A DNA stretch of 64,000 nucleotides from Tautonia sociabilis (lineage in GTDB: Bacteria > Planctomycetota > Planctomycetia > Isosphaerales > Isosphaeraceae): positions 78,805 to 142,804 of the forward strand of contig NZ_RYZH01000011.1 in NCBI RefSeq assembly GCF_003977685.1, given 5' to 3'. This document shows, piece by piece, positions 45,439 through 55,608 of this stretch (its first letter is position 1; each line of letters begins with the position of its first letter). Both the position numbers and the translations under genes were made by a program. The notes beneath the pieces are model-generated. The model made no database searches. It was given only the letters and a program-made list of their open reading frames with translations, and was not told the DNA's origin.

Positions 45439-46407
45439 ATGCTGACCGCCTCGACTCCGCGCTGGTCGATCGACGAGGTCGCCGCGATCTACCGGACCCC
45501 GGTGCTGGAACTCCTCCTCCGCGCCGCCGAGGTCCACCGCCGCCACCACGACCCCGGGGAGATCCAGGTCTGCCGTCTGCTGTCGATCAAGACCGGCGGC
45601 TGTCCCGAGGACTGCGCCTATTGCCCGCAGTCGGCCCACCACAAGGCAGCGGTCGAGTCGGAACCGCTGATGGACGTCGACGCGGTCGTTGCCGAGGCCG
45701 AGCGAGCCCGACGCGACGGCGCCACCCGCTTCTGCATGGGGGCCGCCTGGCGAGAGGCGAAGGACGACGCCCGGTTCGAGCAGGTGCTGGAGATGATCCG
45801 GCGCATCAAGGCGATCGGTGGGCTGGAAGTCTGCACCACGCTCGGCATGCTCACCGCCGACCAGGCCCGCCGCCTGAAGGAAGCCGGCCTGGACGCCTAC
45901 AACCACAACCTGGATACCTCCGAATCGTTTTACGGCCGCATTATCAGTACGCGGACGTATGAGGATCGCCTCGACACCCTCCGTCACGTCCGGGAGGCCG
46001 GCGTCTCGGTTTGCTGCGGCGGGATCCTCGGGATGGGAGAGTCGGAAGGGGATCGCATCGCTCTGCTGCACACACTGGCGAACCTGCCCGAGCCGCCGGA
46101 ATCCGTCCCGATCAACGCGCTGGTCCCCGTCGAGGGGACGCCGCTGGCCGGCCGGTCCCGGGTCGACGTTTGGGCCATGGTCCGGGCGATCGCCACGGCT
46201 CGGATCCTGATGCCGACGAGCATGGTCCGGCTCTCCGCCGGCCGCCTGGAGCTGAGCGAGGCCGAGCAGGCGCTCTGCTTCCTCGCCGGCGCGAACTCGA
46301 TCTTCGCTGGCGAGAAGTTGCTGACGACCCCGAACCCCGAGGTTGATGCCGACCGCCTGCTCTTCGAGCGGCTTGGCCTCCGCGCCCGGGAGGCCTCCCC
46401 CCGCTGA
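45439..46407 (+). CDS. bioB: Biotin synthase
   Basis: This 322-residue radical SAM enzyme inserts sulfur into dethiobiotin, the last step of biotin synthesis. The SAM cluster ligands are C55, C59 and C62 in [13 protein letters not shown]. The [2Fe-2S] auxiliary cluster cysteines lie further on, in RFCMGAAW and LEVCTTLGM, with [10 protein letters not shown] following. The [13 protein letters not shown] text is the family signature. The ATG at 45439 gives normal length; the open frame upstream overlaps the small membrane gene in another phase and is not used. It lies 36 bp before the ketoacyl synthase gene and forms a cluster with bioF. No bioA or bioD is seen. Confidence 0.96.
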   Translation: MLTASTPRWSIDEVAAIYRTPVLELLLRAAEVHRRHHDPGEIQVCRLLSIKTGGCPEDCAYCPQSAHHKAAVESEPLMDVDAVVAEAERARRDGATRFCMGAAWREAKDDARFEQVLEMIRRIKAIGGLEVCTTLGMLTADQARRLKEAGLDAYNHNLDTSESFYGRIISTRTYEDRLDTLRHVREAGVSVCCGGILGMGESEGDRIALLHTLANLPEPPESVPINALVPVEGTPLAGRSRVDVWAMVRAIATARILMPTSMVRLSAGRLELSEAEQALCFLAGANSIFAGEKLLTTPNPEVDADRLLFERLGLRAREASPR

Positions 46408-46442
46408 CGGCGCCCGGCCCCGGGCGGCTCGGGGACCTCGCC

Positions 46443-47744
46443 ATGATCGAATCGAGCAGGAGGACAGGCGTCCCTCGTGTCGTCGTCTCGGGGATCGGGC
46501 TCCGCACCGCGCTGGGGCCGGACGCGGAATCCACCTGGTCGGGTATCCGATCGGGGCGATCCGGAGCATCCGCCCTTCCGGCCGGATGCCTCCCGGGGCG
46601 CCCCTGGTTCGGGTTCCCGATCCCGGGGCCGGGCATTCGCGCGATGCCTCCCGGCGTGGCGGAGGCGGTCGCGGCGGCGGAGGACGCCCTCCTCTTCGAT
46701 CGAGGGGAGCCGACCTTCGACCCGGAGCGAGCCGCCGCCGCCATCGGCCTGAGCAAGGGGCACCTCGGCTTGCTGGCTCGCTGGTGTGATCGGATTGATC
46801 GGCCGAGAGACTTCCCCCAGGCCGAGACCAATCCGGATTGGACCGAGGCGTGGCCGGATGCGGCCGCCCGCGCCGCGACCCGCAGTCTGGGCCTGCGAGG
46901 GCCGAGCCTGGGACCGATCGCCGCCTGCGCGACCGGGGTCGTGGCCGTGCTCCGGGCGGCCGAGCTGATCCGGCGAGGGGACTGCGACCTGGCGATCGCC
47001 GGGGCGACCGACGCCTCGCTCGACCCCCTCGTGCTCGGTGCCTTCGACCGGATGCGGGTGCTGGCTCGCGTCGGAGGCGACCCGAAGGAGGCGGTTCGAC
47101 CCTGGGATCGGCGCCGAAGCGGCTTCCTCGTCGGGGAGGGGGGGGCGGTGCTCGTCCTCGAGCGCGAGGAGCACGCGAGAGCCCGGGGAGTCCTGCCGTA
47201 TGCCGAGGTCGCGGGAGGGGCACTCGGCTCCGACGCCGGACACGAGACGAACCTCGACCCCGACCCGAGACGCCTGGCGGCTCTGATCGTCGAGGCGATC
47301 CGCCGAGGAGGCATCGACCCGAACGAGGTCGATCTGGTCAACGTCCACGGGACGGCAACGCTGGTCAACGATCCGCTCGAGTGCCGGGCCATCCGGCTCG
47401 CGCTCGGGTCGGCGGCCGATGCGGTTTCCTGTTCGGCGAACAAGCCACAGATCGGCCACCTGCTCGGCGGCGCGGGGGCGGCCGAACTGGCGATCGCCTG
47501 CCTTTCTCTCCGCGACCAGTTCGCGCCGCCAACCCTGAACCTGACCGACCCCGACCCGGCCTGCGACCTGGACGGGACGCCGGGCATCGGCCGCCCGAGG
47601 ACGATTCGGGTCGCGTTGAAGCTTTCGCTCGGTTTCGGCGGGCATCTGGCGGCGGCCGTGCTGCGGCTTCCCGACGGTCCGAGGCGATCCGGCCCGAGCC
47701 AGGACGGTCGGGACCGGGATCGAGAGGAAGTGAGGGGCGTATGA
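46443..47744 (+). CDS. FabF-like beta-ketoacyl synthase in the biotin locus
   Basis: This 433-residue thiolase-fold condensing enzyme carries the KAS II-type catalytic set: Cys 162 in AACATGVVAV, His 302 in NVHGTAT, Lys 334 and His 339 in SANKPQIGHLLGGAGA. The first 140 residues are more divergent than in housekeeping FabF (for example LGPDAESTWSGIRSG), which suggests a specialised paralogue. It lies between bioB and bioF and its stop overlaps the bioF ATG in ATGA, so it is made together with bioF. A role in building the pimeloyl chain that BioF uses is inferred from the position; it is not the FabH-like BioZ. The C-terminal ~25 residues are low-complexity and charged. Confidence 0.87.
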   Translation: MIESSRRTGVPRVVVSGIGLRTALGPDAESTWSGIRSGRSGASALPAGCLPGRPWFGFPIPGPGIRAMPPGVAEAVAAAEDALLFDRGEPTFDPERAAAAIGLSKGHLGLLARWCDRIDRPRDFPQAETNPDWTEAWPDAAARAATRSLGLRGPSLGPIAACATGVVAVLRAAELIRRGDCDLAIAGATDASLDPLVLGAFDRMRVLARVGGDPKEAVRPWDRRRSGFLVGEGGAVLVLEREEHARARGVLPYAEVAGGALGSDAGHETNLDPDPRRLAALIVEAIRRGGIDPNEVDLVNVHGTATLVNDPLECRAIRLALGSAADAVSCSANKPQIGHLLGGAGAAELAIACLSLRDQFAPPTLNLTDPDPACDLDGTPGIGRPRTIRVALKLSLGFGGHLAAAVLRLPDGPRRSGPSQDGRDRDREEVRGV

Positions 47745-48946
47745 GCATCGATCCGTTCTCCTGGATCGACGAGATCGCCGAGACTCGAGCGCGTCAGGGG
47801 CTCACCCGGCGGCTCATCGCGATCCGACCGGGGGCGCCGGGGCGGGTGGAGCAGGACGGGAGGCCGCTCCTGAACTTCTCCTCGAATGATTACCTCGGCC
47901 TTGCTGGCGATCCCCGGCTTGTCGAGGCCGCCGGCCGAGCCGCCGGCCGATTTGGATGGGGATCGGGGGCGTCTCCGCTCGTCTCCGGCTGGACGGAAGC
48001 CCATCGGGAACTGGCGGAGGCGATCGCCGACTTCGAGGGGGCCGAGGCGGTCGCCCTGTTCCCGACCGGCTATGCGGCCAACCTCGGGACGATCGCCGCG
48101 CTCGTCGGGCCTGGCGATGCGGTCTATGGCGACCGGCTGAACCACTCGAGTCTGATCCAGGGGGTTCGGCTCTCGGGGGCCAGGCTCCGGGTCTACCCGC
48201 ATGGCGATACCGACCGGCTGGCCTCTGTGTTGGCCCGAGACCAGGGTCGGTTCCGCCGCATCCTGATCGCCACCGACGGGGTGTTCAGCATGGATGGCGA
48301 CCTTGCCCCGCTGCCGGAACTGGTCGCACTGGCCGATCGCGTTGGCGCCATGCTGCTCGTCGATGAGGCGCATGGCACGGGCGTCTTCGGCGACGACGGG
48401 CGTGGATCGGCCTCGGCGCTCGGGGTGGCCGACCGGGTGCCGATCCGATTGGGAACCCTCTCCAAGGCGCTCGGTTCGCTCGGCGGCTTCGTGGCCGGAT
48501 CTCGCAGACTGGTCGACCACCTGATCAACCACGCTCCGACGCTCGTCTACTCGACCGCCATGCCCGCCGCCGCCGCGGCCGCTGCTGGGGAAGCGCTCCG
48601 AATCTCCCGGGAAGAGCCCTGGCGCCGAGAGCGGGTGCACGAGATCGGACGACGGCTGCGATCGCGACTGCGGGCCGAGGGGTTCGCGATCCCCGACTCG
48701 GAGGGGCCGATCGTGCCCGTCATCCTCGGAGAGGCCGCCGAGGCCTGCGAGGCGGCGGCCTTCCTCCGCGAATCGGGGCTTCTCGTCCCGGCGATCCGGC
48801 CGCCGACCGTGCCCAGGGGGGAAGCGAGGCTCAGGATCAGCCTCACCGCAGCCCTCGAGGACGACGCGATCGATCGGCTCGTGGAGGTGATGCGAGGGAT
48901 CCGGGAGGATCGGGGCCGAGGGGATCGGCGATCCGATCCGGAGTGA
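47741..48946 (+). CDS. bioF: 8-amino-7-oxononanoate synthase
   Basis: This 401-residue PLP-dependent enzyme condenses pimeloyl-ACP or -CoA with L-alanine. Family features are NFSSNDYLGLAGDPR (about 45-59), the loop GWGSGASPLVSGWTEAHRELE-like text (GWGSGASPLVSGWTEAHREL, 72-91), LLVDEAHGTGVFG (205-217) with the PLP-binding Asp, and the Schiff-base lysine K242 in LGTLSKALGSLGG. The ATG at 47741 overlaps the ketoacyl synthase stop (ATGA), with AGAGGAAG upstream. A KBL-type paralogue using glycine is less likely given the bioB and KAS neighbours. The C-terminal tail (EDRGRGDRRSDPE) is charged and probably dispensable. Confidence 0.92.
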   Translation: MSIDPFSWIDEIAETRARQGLTRRLIAIRPGAPGRVEQDGRPLLNFSSNDYLGLAGDPRLVEAAGRAAGRFGWGSGASPLVSGWTEAHRELAEAIADFEGAEAVALFPTGYAANLGTIAALVGPGDAVYGDRLNHSSLIQGVRLSGARLRVYPHGDTDRLASVLARDQGRFRRILIATDGVFSMDGDLAPLPELVALADRVGAMLLVDEAHGTGVFGDDGRGSASALGVADRVPIRLGTLSKALGSLGGFVAGSRRLVDHLINHAPTLVYSTAMPAAAAAAAGEALRISREEPWRRERVHEIGRRLRSRLRAEGFAIPDSEGPIVPVILGEAAEACEAAAFLRESGLLVPAIRPPTVPRGEARLRISLTAALEDDAIDRLVEVMRGIREDRGRGDRRSDPE

Positions 48947-49031
48947 TGGGGACCCGATCCTCGGAGGGTCGAGGACCAGACGGCTGCTCCCGAACCAGAA
49001 CTCCGGAGCGAGCGGCGGAGGAAAACGGGCC

Positions 49032-49076
49032 GCCCCGCCCTCCGGTCGGCCGGGAGAGGCGACCGAGGGGCGGGGC
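49032..49076. terminator. Bidirectional terminator-like hairpin between bioF and the TPR gene
   Basis: GCCCCGCCCTCCGGTC (49032-49047) pairs with GACCGAGGGGCGGGGC (49061-49076) with minor mismatch. On the minus strand it is followed by CCCGTTTTCC, a short U run. It lies between the two convergent genes' stops (48946 and 49109). Confidence 0.65.
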
Positions 49077-49108
49077 GTTGCCCGAGGCGGTCGATCCCAT
49101 CGCCGGGG

Positions 49109-52100
49109 TCAGCCTCCGACCCGGTCGAGGAGGGTCTGAAGCTCGTCGACCTCCTCCCGGGAGAGCTGATCGCGAAGCTCCCAGGCGCGGGAGAGATATC
49201 GGCTGGCCCGGGCCGAACGCTCGGGGTCGCCGGCGATCAGGCGGCCCATGTGAAAATTGAGCACGGCGAGGTCGGGAGACTTCCGAAGCCCCTCGGCGAA
49301 GGATTCCTCGGCGTCATGGGTGCGGCCGACGGCCTCCTGGATCGAGCCGAGGGTATCGAAGAACTCGCCCGGGAGGGTGCGGCGCTCGACCCGTCCGAGC
49401 AGGCCTTCGGCGAGCTCGAGAGCCTGCTGATCCTGGTCGAGATAGCGATGGAGAATCCAGGCCTTGTTGTTGATCGCCTCGATCGACTTGGCGTCGAGGG
49501 CGAGCACCTTGTCGTACATGGCGACTGCCTCCTGCAACAGGGAGCGGGAGGAGGCGGAATCGCCCAGGGATTCGGCGGCGGAGAGCAGGATGTCGCCGTA
49601 GGTGATGTACACGAGGGGGCTCTCGATCAGGCTGGCGGCCTGCTCGGCCCAGGGCTGGGCCAGGTCCGATCGGCCGCCTCGGTGGAAGCCCAGGGCGATC
49701 GCCAGCGACGGGGAGCCGGTCTTGTCCCCCTCGCCGGCCTCCTGAGCGATGCGGAGGGCCTCCTGAACCCCGGCCTCGCCGTCGGCCGAGCCGTCAGCCG
49801 ACGGCTCGACGAGGTAGCGGATGAGGGCCGAGAGGACGGAGCCCTCCTCGGGCATCGCCTCTCGGGCGGTCTTCAGGAGGGCGATCGCCTGGGGGGTGTT
49901 CCCGCGGTCGTGCTCAATGCGGGCGAGCTCCAGGTGGGCCCGAGCATACGAGGGGTTGGCCTCGATGGCCCGACGGAGCAGGGCGATCGCCTCCTCCTGG
50001 CGCTCGGCCTTCTGGCGATCGGTTCCGGTCTGGGCGACCAGCGCCGAGGCTCGGAGCAGCAGCGCGTCGGGCTGGGAGGGGGAGCGGTCGAGGATTCGGC
50101 CGGCTTCGACGATGGCCTCGTCGGCCCGACCGGTCTCGAGCAACAACTGGCCGAGGACCAGCCGGATGTCGTCGCGGTGGTCGTTCTGGTCGATTGCCTC
50201 CCGGTAGGCCTGCACGGCACGCTCGATGAGCCCCTGGTCGCGGTAAATCTGGGCTTTCAGCAGCGGGCCGACGGGGGAATCGGGGTTGATCTGCTCGATC
50301 TGCCGGGCGACCGCCTCGGCCTTGGCATAGTCTCCCTGGCGCATGGCCAGTTCGCACTCGGCCTGGGGAAACCGGAGGTTGTCCGGGAACTCCTCCCGGA
50401 ACTGCTGGACGAGTTTCAGGGTGCGGGCGTTGAGCTCTCGTTCCCGCTCCCGGTCGTCGCGACGGGAGGCGAGGATCGCCTGCGAGGAGACGACGCCGAT
50501 GAGCCCCTCGGCCAGGAGGGCGTCCTTCGGGTTCGCCTCCAGGAGCTTCGAGATGAGCGATTCGGCCTCCTCGAAGCGTTCCTCCCGGATGTAGAACTCG
50601 GCGAGCAGGCGACGGAAGCGATCCCCCTCGGTGGTTTCGGAGTCAGCCCGATCCTCGGCGAAGGCGAGGGCGGCGTCGACCCCCTCGGAGCGTCGGATCA
50701 GCTCGTAGATGGTGCGGACGAGGTCGGTTGACTCGGGGTGGGCCTGGAGGCCCTCCTCAAGCGTGGTGCGGATTTCGGCGATCGCCTCGTGGGAGGCGTC
50801 CCCCTTCGAGGCCAGGGCGGCGAGCAGCAGGTAGACGGCCGGGGGCTGCTCGGCCTGGTCGATCGCCGAGCGGAGCAGGGTGACGGCCTCGGCCTCCTGG
50901 TCGCGCTCCCCAAGCAGGAACGCCTTGGCCACGACGGCGCCGGAGTGGGCGGGGACGCGGTCGAGCACCTGGTCGAGGAGCTTCTCGGCGACCTCTTCCT
51001 CGCCGTTCGCTCGGAAGAGATCGGCGGCCTGGACGCGCTCGTCGATCGTCGACTCTGGCTCGTTGAGCAGAGCGATCAGCTCCTTACGGGCGTCTTGCCA
51101 CTGGCCCTTTCGGGAGCGGGCGGCGATCAGCTTCCAGCGGGCGGCTCGGCCCAGGGCGCCGGCCCGGTCGTCCTGGGCGATCGATTCGAGCCGGGCGATG
51201 GCGTCGTCGAAGTCCTTGTGCTCCATCGACAGCGCCGCCAGCGACCACTCGGCGGCGGTGGACAGCGACAGGCCGTCGCCGAGCTCCTTGACCGGGTCGC
51301 CCTCGAGCAGGGCCTTGAGCACCTCGGCCGCCTTGGCGGGGGATCCGCTCCGGCTGTCGAGCTGAGCCTTCCAGAAGAGGGCGACCTTGTTGCTCGGATC
51401 CTTCTGCAAGGCGTGCTGGAGGAAGCGGGAGGCGCCGGGGAAATCTCGGCGGGCGAGGCAGAGCTGGGCGTCGAGCAGGTCGGCCGAGGCGGCCTCCGGC
51501 CAGCGGCGACGGATGGTGGCGACGGTCTCGGCGGCGGCTTTCTGATCTCCCTGGGCCAGGTCGAGCATTGCGAGCTGGACGAACGGGGCGGTCACACCGG
51601 AGCGCTCGGCCGCCTCGACGAGCACGGTGCGGGCCTCGTCCGGCCGCTCCAGCGGCCCGGCGAGGATGCGGGCTCGGGTCTGGGCAACGGCGACCTCCTC
51701 TGGATGCTCGGCGAGGAAGGCGGCGAGAACCTCGTCGGCCGCTTGGGGGTTCTCCTGCTTGACGAGGATCGCGGCGGAGAGGACGGCGAGCTGCGGGTCG
51801 GCCGGGTACTGCTGGCGGGCCCGATCCAGGGTCTCGCCCGCTTCCTCCAGGCGATCGAGATCCATGAGCGTCGAGACGGCCAGCGCCTCCAGGGCCGGCG
51901 AGCCGCCGCCATTGCGGCGCAGGTCATCGAGCTGGCCAAGGCCGGCCTCGGCGCCGTCGAGTTCGATGGCCAGCTCGGCCAGGCGGAGCGAGACAGCCGG
52001 CGGGACCTCCCCGCCGTCGACGATCGCGCTGGTGTAAGCGGCCCGGGCCAGCTCCAGGTCCTTTGGCGACCTGCGGCTGCGGGCGATCTCGCCTTGAAGC

Positions 52101-53704
52101 AGCCGGATCGTGCCTGAGAGGGAGGCGAGCGACGGATCCTGCTCAACGGCCCGAGAGAGGCGGGAGACGATGCGATCGGCCTCCTCGGGATAGTCGGCCT
52201 CCAGCAGGCTCCAGGCGGCCCAGACCTGGTAGCGAGGCTCCAGGATCCCGGGCCGGGCCTCCTCGGCCCGCTGAGCCTCGAGGAGGTGCTGCCGACCGAG
52301 CGCCGGCTCGCCGGACATCATCAGGGCGATCCCGTAGAGCGCCTTGGCGAGAACGACGTTGGGGAGCTTCAGCGTCGCCTCCCGGAGATGGGTCCGGGCG
52401 TCGATCAAGGCCGAGTTCGGTGCGCCGCCGCCGCCGTTGGCTTCTCTCGGCCCGGTCAGGCCGGAGCGCTCGAGGTCGAGGGCACCCTGGAACAAATGAC
52501 CAAGACCCTGGTACTCGGGGCGAGGGCCGGCGATCAGGGCCTCGATGTGGGGCTTGGCCCGGTCGAAGCGGCCGGGATCATCCGAGCCGGAGAGGGCGGC
52601 CTTGATGGCCGTCTCCCGCATCCGCAGGACGTCCTCCTGAAGCGAGGCGTCCTTGACCACGTCGGGGGTGAGGGCGGCCTCGATGACCCGGAGGCACCCG
52701 GCGCGGTCCCCCTTCAGATTGAGGTGCTCGGCGTATGCCTGCGAGAGCCAGAGCGCGGAACCCTGGCCGGCCTGGAGAGCCGCCTCGAAGCCCCGGTCAA
52801 TCACCTGGGCGATCGGCTGCCAGCGCGCCTCTCCCCCCTCGGCGTCGAGCCGGACGAGGGCGTCTCGAACGCGACGGGAGAGCCGATGGATTTCGACCAC
52901 CCGGGCGGCCTCGACCTCCTTGCCGCCGAGGATCGTTTCGGCCTGCTCGGAGATGAGGGCCAGCACCCGCTCCTGGTCGGTCGTGCTCGGCGCCCGCTCC
53001 AGGGCGAGGACCAGCAGGCGGAGCCGACAGAGCCGATCGATCGGGTGGTCGGCCGCGGTGGCGGAGGACGTCATCACGGCGGAGAGGATGCGGTCCAGCG
53101 CGGCGTTCTCCTGGGAGTACTGGGCGATCCGGGCCTCGAGCCAGGCGGTCCGGTCGCGATCAGGAGCCAGCTTCCGGAGCGATTCGAGGATGCGATTGGC
53201 CTCGGTGACTTTCGGCGGCGAGGCTTCCATCGCCTCCAGGCCGAGCACGATCAGGGCCTCGAGGTCCTCGGGGTCGAGCGCGATGACCTCTCGGGCCCAC
53301 TGGGCTTGCTCCGACGGATTGTCCCCCTCGAGGCTCTCGACGAGCAGGGCGCGGCGGGGCTCCAGCGCCGTCTTGTCGAGGTCGGCGGCGCGCAGAAGGC
53401 TTCTCAGGCGGAGGCCCTGCAGGTGCGGCCGCTTCTCGGAGTCGGCCTGGGGGAGCCACGCCTCGTAAAGATCGGCCAGCTCCTGGCTGATCGCGCCCTG
53501 GTTCGAGGAGGCAACCTGGGAGGCCTGGAGGTAGTAGATCTCCGCTTCCTCGAAGTTGCCGGCCGATCGGGCCTCTCGGGCCTGGGCGAGGAGTTCGTCG
53601 GCGTCGGCCTGCCGGGTAACGAGGACGAAGGCGACGAGGCCGCAGAGGGCCACGGCCACGAACAACCCCGAGAGGACGATCAAAGGCTTCCAGCGCACGG
53701 ACAT
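49109..53704 (-). CDS. Large TPR-repeat protein with one membrane helix
   Basis: The protein has 1531 residues. It has a cytoplasmic basic start, then a hydrophobic helix (PLIVLSGLFVAVALCGLVAFVLV, about 7-29), then almost entirely tetratricopeptide-type helical pairs, such as ELLAQAREARSAGNFEEAEIYY at about 37 and DQNDHRDDIRLVLGQLLLETG near 1170. TPR arrays bind peptides or proteins, so a scaffold on the periplasmic side is likely; planctomycetes carry many such giants. No catalytic domain is seen. The start is the ATG at 53704 right before the basic SVRWK. It is a single gene with a 550-bp leader region upstream. Confidence 0.88.
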   Translation of the reverse strand: MSVRWKPLIVLSGLFVAVALCGLVAFVLVTRQADADELLAQAREARSAGNFEEAEIYYLQASQVASSNQGAISQELADLYEAWLPQADSEKRPHLQGLRLRSLLRAADLDKTALEPRRALLVESLEGDNPSEQAQWAREVIALDPEDLEALIVLGLEAMEASPPKVTEANRILESLRKLAPDRDRTAWLEARIAQYSQENAALDRILSAVMTSSATAADHPIDRLCRLRLLVLALERAPSTTDQERVLALISEQAETILGGKEVEAARVVEIHRLSRRVRDALVRLDAEGGEARWQPIAQVIDRGFEAALQAGQGSALWLSQAYAEHLNLKGDRAGCLRVIEAALTPDVVKDASLQEDVLRMRETAIKAALSGSDDPGRFDRAKPHIEALIAGPRPEYQGLGHLFQGALDLERSGLTGPREANGGGGAPNSALIDARTHLREATLKLPNVVLAKALYGIALMMSGEPALGRQHLLEAQRAEEARPGILEPRYQVWAAWSLLEADYPEEADRIVSRLSRAVEQDPSLASLSGTIRLLQGEIARSRRSPKDLELARAAYTSAIVDGGEVPPAVSLRLAELAIELDGAEAGLGQLDDLRRNGGGSPALEALAVSTLMDLDRLEEAGETLDRARQQYPADPQLAVLSAAILVKQENPQAADEVLAAFLAEHPEEVAVAQTRARILAGPLERPDEARTVLVEAAERSGVTAPFVQLAMLDLAQGDQKAAAETVATIRRRWPEAASADLLDAQLCLARRDFPGASRFLQHALQKDPSNKVALFWKAQLDSRSGSPAKAAEVLKALLEGDPVKELGDGLSLSTAAEWSLAALSMEHKDFDDAIARLESIAQDDRAGALGRAARWKLIAARSRKGQWQDARKELIALLNEPESTIDERVQAADLFRANGEEEVAEKLLDQVLDRVPAHSGAVVAKAFLLGERDQEAEAVTLLRSAIDQAEQPPAVYLLLAALASKGDASHEAIAEIRTTLEEGLQAHPESTDLVRTIYELIRRSEGVDAALAFAEDRADSETTEGDRFRRLLAEFYIREERFEEAESLISKLLEANPKDALLAEGLIGVVSSQAILASRRDDRERERELNARTLKLVQQFREEFPDNLRFPQAECELAMRQGDYAKAEAVARQIEQINPDSPVGPLLKAQIYRDQGLIERAVQAYREAIDQNDHRDDIRLVLGQLLLETGRADEAIVEAGRILDRSPSQPDALLLRASALVAQTGTDRQKAERQEEAIALLRRAIEANPSYARAHLELARIEHDRGNTPQAIALLKTAREAMPEEGSVLSALIRYLVEPSADGSADGEAGVQEALRIAQEAGEGDKTGSPSLAIALGFHRGGRSDLAQPWAEQAASLIESPLVYITYGDILLSAAESLGDSASSRSLLQEAVAMYDKVLALDAKSIEAINNKAWILHRYLDQDQQALELAEGLLGRVERRTLPGEFFDTLGSIQEAVGRTHDAEESFAEGLRKSPDLAVLNFHMGRLIAGDPERSARASRYLSRAWELRDQLSREEVDELQTLLDRVGG

Positions 53705-54258
53705 CGGTCTCTCCTCCTTGCGAGATGCGGCGTCGAGGGGATCGGACGCGCTCGAATCCGTTCACGACCCTCCCGTCGAGCGGGGGGCGTTGGTGCGGTT
53801 GCGGTGCGGTCGGGCCCGCCTTGGGGCGAGCGGCCGATCGTTGGGCTTCAACCTCAGCTCAGGGCTGACACCTCGAGGGGGTCATCCAGGGGGCCGTCCA
53901 TGGCGATCGAGTCCCGGTGGTCTGTCAGGAGGTCGAGCGGAATGGCCTCGTCGAGTGCACCCATCCTGGTGATCCGGCCCGGGGCCATGGCACGACTTCT
54001 ATATCACACGACCCGAGCGGCTGACCAGTGCGGTCCCCTGAAAAATCCCCGCTGGTCGGACTCCGATCCGATCCACCGGGAACTCGTCGAGAACTGGCCG
54101 ACGCCGCCGACACGATCCCCCGATGGAAGTCGATCGGTCGGGGACCGGCTGCCGGAGGAAGGCGGTCGCAGGCCGGTGCAAGGCTCCGGCCTGGAGCGGT
54201 CCTGGATTCCTCCAACAGCCGGACTCCGGCGTTCTCCCGAGGGGGTTCGGGAGTCGGC
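53705..54258. other. 554-bp intergenic region
   Basis: It lies between the end of the Gfo/Idh/MocA gene and the start of the TPR gene, both minus strand, and must hold the TPR promoter. CTATATCACA near 53999-54008 is the only AT-rich patch. No credible gene, RNA fold or repeat was found. Confidence 0.5.
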
Positions 54259-55608
54259 TCAGGCCGTCTCGGCTGACGGATGCGTCCAGGGCTCGCGGTA
54301 GGGCCGGGCGAGCAGGGCATTGGCCTCGTCATCGCCGACAACCTTGCCGGCCTGGGCGTCCCAAGTGAGGGAGCGGCCGAGCCTCATCGACAGGTTGGCG
54401 AGAATGCAGGAGGCGGTCGAGATGTGTCCCTCCTCGATGTCGGCCACCGGGCGGCCTCGAGACTCGATCGCGGAGAGGAAGTCGAGCATGTGCAGGCGGA
54501 CCGCCGGGGCGACGTGCCGCTCCAGGTCCTTCTCGTCGCGGTCCTCGGGGTACTGGTCGAGTTCGTAGACGACGTCGCCGTGGATCGGCTGGCCGTTGCC
54601 CTGGGGGATGAAGTCGTAGCGGTGGACGCTGAGCTTGAGCGTCCCCTTGTCGCCGTAGATGGTGGCACCCCAGGGGTAATCCGGGTCGACGGGATGACCC
54701 CAGGTGCGGTGCTGCCAGACGACGGGGAACTGCTCGAACTCGAACATCGCCGTTTGCGTGTCGGAGATATTCGCCTTCGCGCCGGGGTCCACGAGGATGC
54801 CGCCGGTCGACGAGACGCGTTTCGGCCAGCCGAGGCCGGTCATCCAGCGGACCATGTCGAGCATGTGGATGCACATGTCGCCGACGATGCCGTTGCCGTA
54901 TTCCATGAAGGCCCGCCAGCCGCGAGGGTGGGCGATCGGGTTGTAGGGACGCATCGGGGCGGGCCCGGTCCACATCTCCCAGTCGAGGTGGTCCGGCGGG
55001 GCGGCGTCGGGCGGGTTACTCCGGTTCCTCATGTGGTAGTAGCAGTAGACCTCGGCGTGCCCGATCGTGCCGAGCAAGCCCTCCTTGATCACCCGGTCTC
55101 GGGCTTCGATCAGGTGCGGCGTGCTCCGTCGCTGCGTGCCAACCTGGACGACCCGGCCGGTGCGGCGGGCGGCGTCGAGCATGGCCTGACCCTCGGCGAT
55201 GTCGACGCTGATCGGCTTCTGGACATAGACGTCGGCTCCGGCCTCGACGGCGGCGATCATCGGCAGGGCGTGCCAGTGGTCGGGAGTGGCGATGAGGACG
55301 ATGTCGAGGTCGCCCTCCTTGAGCATCTCCCGGTAGTCGGAGTACGTCCGCGGCGTCTTGCCCGACTTCTGGCGGGTGGCGACGAGGTCGGCCGCCTCGG
55401 AGAGCATCTTCGAGTCGACGTCGCAGAGGGAGACGACCTCGACCGGCGCGACCTGGATCAGCCGGAGCAGGTCGATCTTGCCATACCAGCCGGTGCCGAT
55501 CAGCCCGACGCGCTTCCCTTGCATGGCCGCGGCGGCCTCGGCGGATCGCCCGGCGGCCGACAGGGCGAGCCCCGCGGCCCCGGCGCGGAGGAACTGGCGA
55601 CGAATCAT
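54259..55608 (-). CDS. Gfo/Idh/MocA family oxidoreductase with Tat-like signal
   Basis: This 449-residue protein starts MIRRQFLRAGAAGLALSAAG, a twin-arginine-type signal with a short hydrophobic core, so export is likely. The NAD(P)-binding Rossmann fold follows, with VGLIGTGWYGK (about 34-44), LIATPDHWHALPM and the conserved VQKPIS lysine motif (about 130). The C-terminal substrate domain has GWRAFMEYGNGIVGDMCIHMLDMVRWM, begins near residue 235, with the usual catalytic His. It probably oxidises or epimerises a sugar or polyol outside the cytoplasm, with a bound cofactor as in other planctomycete members. The ATG at 55608 has a GAGG 9 bp upstream. The helicase is divergent. Confidence 0.92.
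   Translation of the reverse strand: MIRRQFLRAGAAGLALSAAGRSAEAAAAMQGKRVGLIGTGWYGKIDLLRLIQVAPVEVVSLCDVDSKMLSEAADLVATRQKSGKTPRTYSDYREMLKEGDLDIVLIATPDHWHALPMIAAVEAGADVYVQKPISVDIAEGQAMLDAARRTGRVVQVGTQRRSTPHLIEARDRVIKEGLLGTIGHAEVYCYYHMRNRSNPPDAAPPDHLDWEMWTGPAPMRPYNPIAHPRGWRAFMEYGNGIVGDMCIHMLDMVRWMTGLGWPKRVSSTGGILVDPGAKANISDTQTAMFEFEQFPVVWQHRTWGHPVDPDYPWGATIYGDKGTLKLSVHRYDFIPQGNGQPIHGDVVYELDQYPEDRDEKDLERHVAPAVRLHMLDFLSAIESRGRPVADIEEGHISTASCILANLSMRLGRSLTWDAQAGKVVGDDEANALLARPYREPWTHPSAETA

Noticed and set aside
46112..48640. Minus-strand frame of about 840 codons across the KAS and bioF genes
   Set aside because: It is antisense to two genes with full catalytic motif sets, and its composition is Arg/Pro/Ser-rich.
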